A stretch of 38,378 nt of DNA from positions 1 through 38,378 of the forward strand of contig CASFRL010000008.1 in NCBI GenBank assembly GCA_949297285.1, written 5' to 3'. A program made the position numbers and the translations under genes. The notes beneath the pieces were generated by a model that was not told the DNA's origin, ran no database searches, and was given only the letters and a program-made list of their open reading frames with translations. Shown in pieces: positions 37,580 through 38,378 of this stretch; position 1 is the first letter of the stretch, and each line of letters begins with the position of its first letter. The stretch comes from an uncultured Bacteroidales bacterium (lineage in GTDB: Bacteria; Bacteroidota; Bacteroidia; Bacteroidales; Coprobacteraceae).

Positions 37580-37885
37580 TTATTCGATGATTTCGAGAAG
37601 CGTGGTAAATCCTACCACTTGGTCTTTGAACTTTTCGGTCAAGGCACATACAAGATCATTCCCTGTTTCGGCATACCAATGCGATAGGGCGATTGTATCT
37701 TTTACATGAAACTGCAAAGAGTAGCTTGTCCCTTCATCTTCGTTGTCTGTCATTATGCGACAAAGTTGGGGCTCGCTCAATTCGGGTCGGTGCAATGCCG
37801 TAGGAATATATACCTCTTTGATCCAGTTAAGGAACATCTCTTTTACATTATCAGAGGCATGATATGTTGTGTTGAATATAATCAT
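37580..37885 (-). CDS. DUF4286 family protein
   Basis: A 101-aa ferredoxin-fold-like (dimeric alpha/beta barrel type) protein. [21 protein letters not shown] at the start and [20 protein letters not shown] in the middle match the Bacteroidota DUF4286 family. Function unknown, no signal peptide. It is separated from ruvC by one base, and both probably derive from the promoter near 38042. Confidence 0.82.
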   Translation of the reverse strand: MIIFNTTYHASDNVKEMFLNWIKEVYIPTALHRPELSEPQLCRIMTDNEDEGTSYSLQFHVKDTIALSHWYAETGNDLVCALTEKFKDQVVGFTTLLEIIE

Positions 37886-38041
37886 TGTATATAAAACTGA
37901 AGTTGATTATTTATTGAACCGAGATAAAATCTCAACTCTTTTTTACCTGGATATATTTAATAGCCGACTGTTTTTATCCTATTGAAACAGAGCCCCTAAA
38001 ATAATCCGGACAAAAATGCAACAGATAGTTTTTCTTTCTTA

Positions 38042-38049
38042 CAAAGGTA
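38042..38049 (-). promoter_or_regulatory. Putative -7 box for the DUF4286-ruvC operon
   Basis: A perfect TACCTTTG on the minus strand, with no good -33. The leader would be about 150 nt (37886-38036); that stretch holds weak hairpins (GAGAT/ATCTC near 37920) but nothing recognisable. Confidence 0.35.
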
Positions 38050-38066
38050 GAAAAACTTCGCGATAT

Positions 38067-38098
38067 ATTGTTATTTTTCAAAAATGATTCTATATTTG
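38067..38098 (+). promoter_or_regulatory. Promoter of tRNA-Ala
   Basis: ATTG (38067-38070), 20 bp, and a perfect TATATTTG (38091-38098), ending 11 bp before the tRNA 5' end. Confidence 0.6.
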
Positions 38099-38109
38099 TA
38101 CCCCGAAAT

Positions 38110-38183
38110 GGGGCATTAGCTCATCTGGCTAGAGCGTTTGACTGGCAGTCAAGAGGTGGCAGGTTCGAGTCCTGTATGCTCCA
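38110..38183 (+). tRNA. tRNA-Ala (GGC anticodon)
   Basis: A full cloverleaf. The acceptor arm GGGGCAT pairs with ATGCTCC and includes the G3:U70 alanine identity pair. The D-arm stem is GCTC/GAGC. The anticodon stem is TTTGA/TCAAG with loop CTGGCAG (anticodon GGC, reading GCC/GCU). The T-arm has GCAGG-TTCGAGT-CCTGT. The discriminator is A and no CCA is encoded. Confidence 0.95.
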
Positions 38184-38184
38184 C

Positions 38185-38222
38185 AAAAGCATTGCAAATC
38201 AACGATTTGCAATGCTTTTTTT
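38185..38222. terminator. Bidirectional terminator between tRNA-Ala and the right-edge gene
   Basis: GCATTGCAAATC (38189-38200) pairs perfectly with GATTTGCAATGC (38204-38215) around an AAC loop. It has an A-run upstream and a T-run downstream. Confidence 0.88.
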
Positions 38223-38288
38223 ATTTGTGGTAGACTTACGAAAAATATCTGAACGATACTTTTATATTTCTTTTTTTGTAAGTGCCCG

Positions 38289-38378
38289 TCAATTCTTTTC
38301 CAAAGAATAGCGTTCGATACCCAAACTCTCGTAGGCTTTTTTCAGTTCTTCATCATTGTCGCTGATTACGAGGAGTTT
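38289..38378 (-). CDS. C-terminal fragment of an unidentified protein
   Basis: From the right edge the minus strand reads 29 codons (LLVISDNDEELKKAYESLG, then IERYSLEKN) to a TGA at 38291-38289. The composition and frame look coding, and the bidirectional hairpin downstream supports a gene end here. Too little is present to name a family. Confidence 0.6.
   Translation of the reverse strand, partial: KLLVISDNDEELKKAYESLGIERYSLEKN

Noticed and set aside
38110..38222. tRNA gene as a mobile-element attachment site
   Set aside because: No integrase and no repeat of the tRNA 3' end are found in the window; the following hairpin is an ordinary terminator.

Overview
This looks like a chromosomal segment from a member of the Bacteroidales (Bacteroidota), probably a gut commensal. 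The evidence: sigma-ABfr-type promoters (TTTG near -33, about 20 bp, TAnnTTTG near -7) in front of many genes; very few Shine-Dalgarno sequences; the RprX/RprY two-component pair; an EF-G2 paralogue; a meso-diaminopimelate dehydrogenase; DUF4924 and DUF4286 proteins; and a DcaP-type outer-membrane protein. It is mostly housekeeping and core-accessory sequence. I found no prophage, IS element, CRISPR array or conjugative module.

Layout, left to right. (1) 1-403, minus: 5' part of an exported nitroreductase. (2) 633-6757, plus: an LpxH-like phosphoesterase with a MurG-like glycosyltransferase, then a tight run of Mpl-like protein, DUF4924, rfbD and prfC, closed by a hairpin terminator. (3) 6996-12235, plus: a CPA2 cation/proton antiporter, guaA and a DcaP-like porin. 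(4) 12501-15721, plus: a Wza-like export lipoprotein and a Wzc-like tyrosine autokinase with no glycan-synthesis genes beside them. (5) 15890-21050, minus: a small GNAT, rprY, rprX and the EF-G2 gene. (6) 21235-24402, plus: hemW, a DUF2156 protein and a GNAT. (7) 24428-26284, minus: lgt and ddh. (8) 26597-27818, plus: yjbQ and a flavodoxin/ferredoxin protein. (9) 27887-37885, minus: tpx, a TlpA-like protein, a Dna2-like nuclease-helicase abutting metH, ruvC and DUF4286. (10) 38110-38183, plus: tRNA-Ala(GGC) with its own promoter and terminator, then the 3' end of another minus-strand gene.

Functional themes are envelope and peptidoglycan work (LpxH-like, glycosyltransferase, Mpl-like, rfbD, Wza/Wzc, lgt, ddh), translation (prfC, EF-G2, tRNA-Ala), redox and cofactor handling (hemW, tpx, TlpA-like, EFR1-type, metH) and DNA repair (ruvC, Dna2-like).

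The most interesting items are three apparent pseudo- or rewired enzymes that keep a family fold but have lost its signature residues: a two-domain Mpl-like protein without a P-loop or ligase domain, an EF-G2 with a rewritten GTPase site behind a 20-bp palindrome, and a TlpA-like protein with SxxC instead of CxxC. Also notable are a near-leaderless hemW promoter, an lgt promoter that overlaps the ddh terminator, and a Dna2-like enzyme with no visible iron-sulfur cysteines. Promoter calls rest on motif matching by eye.
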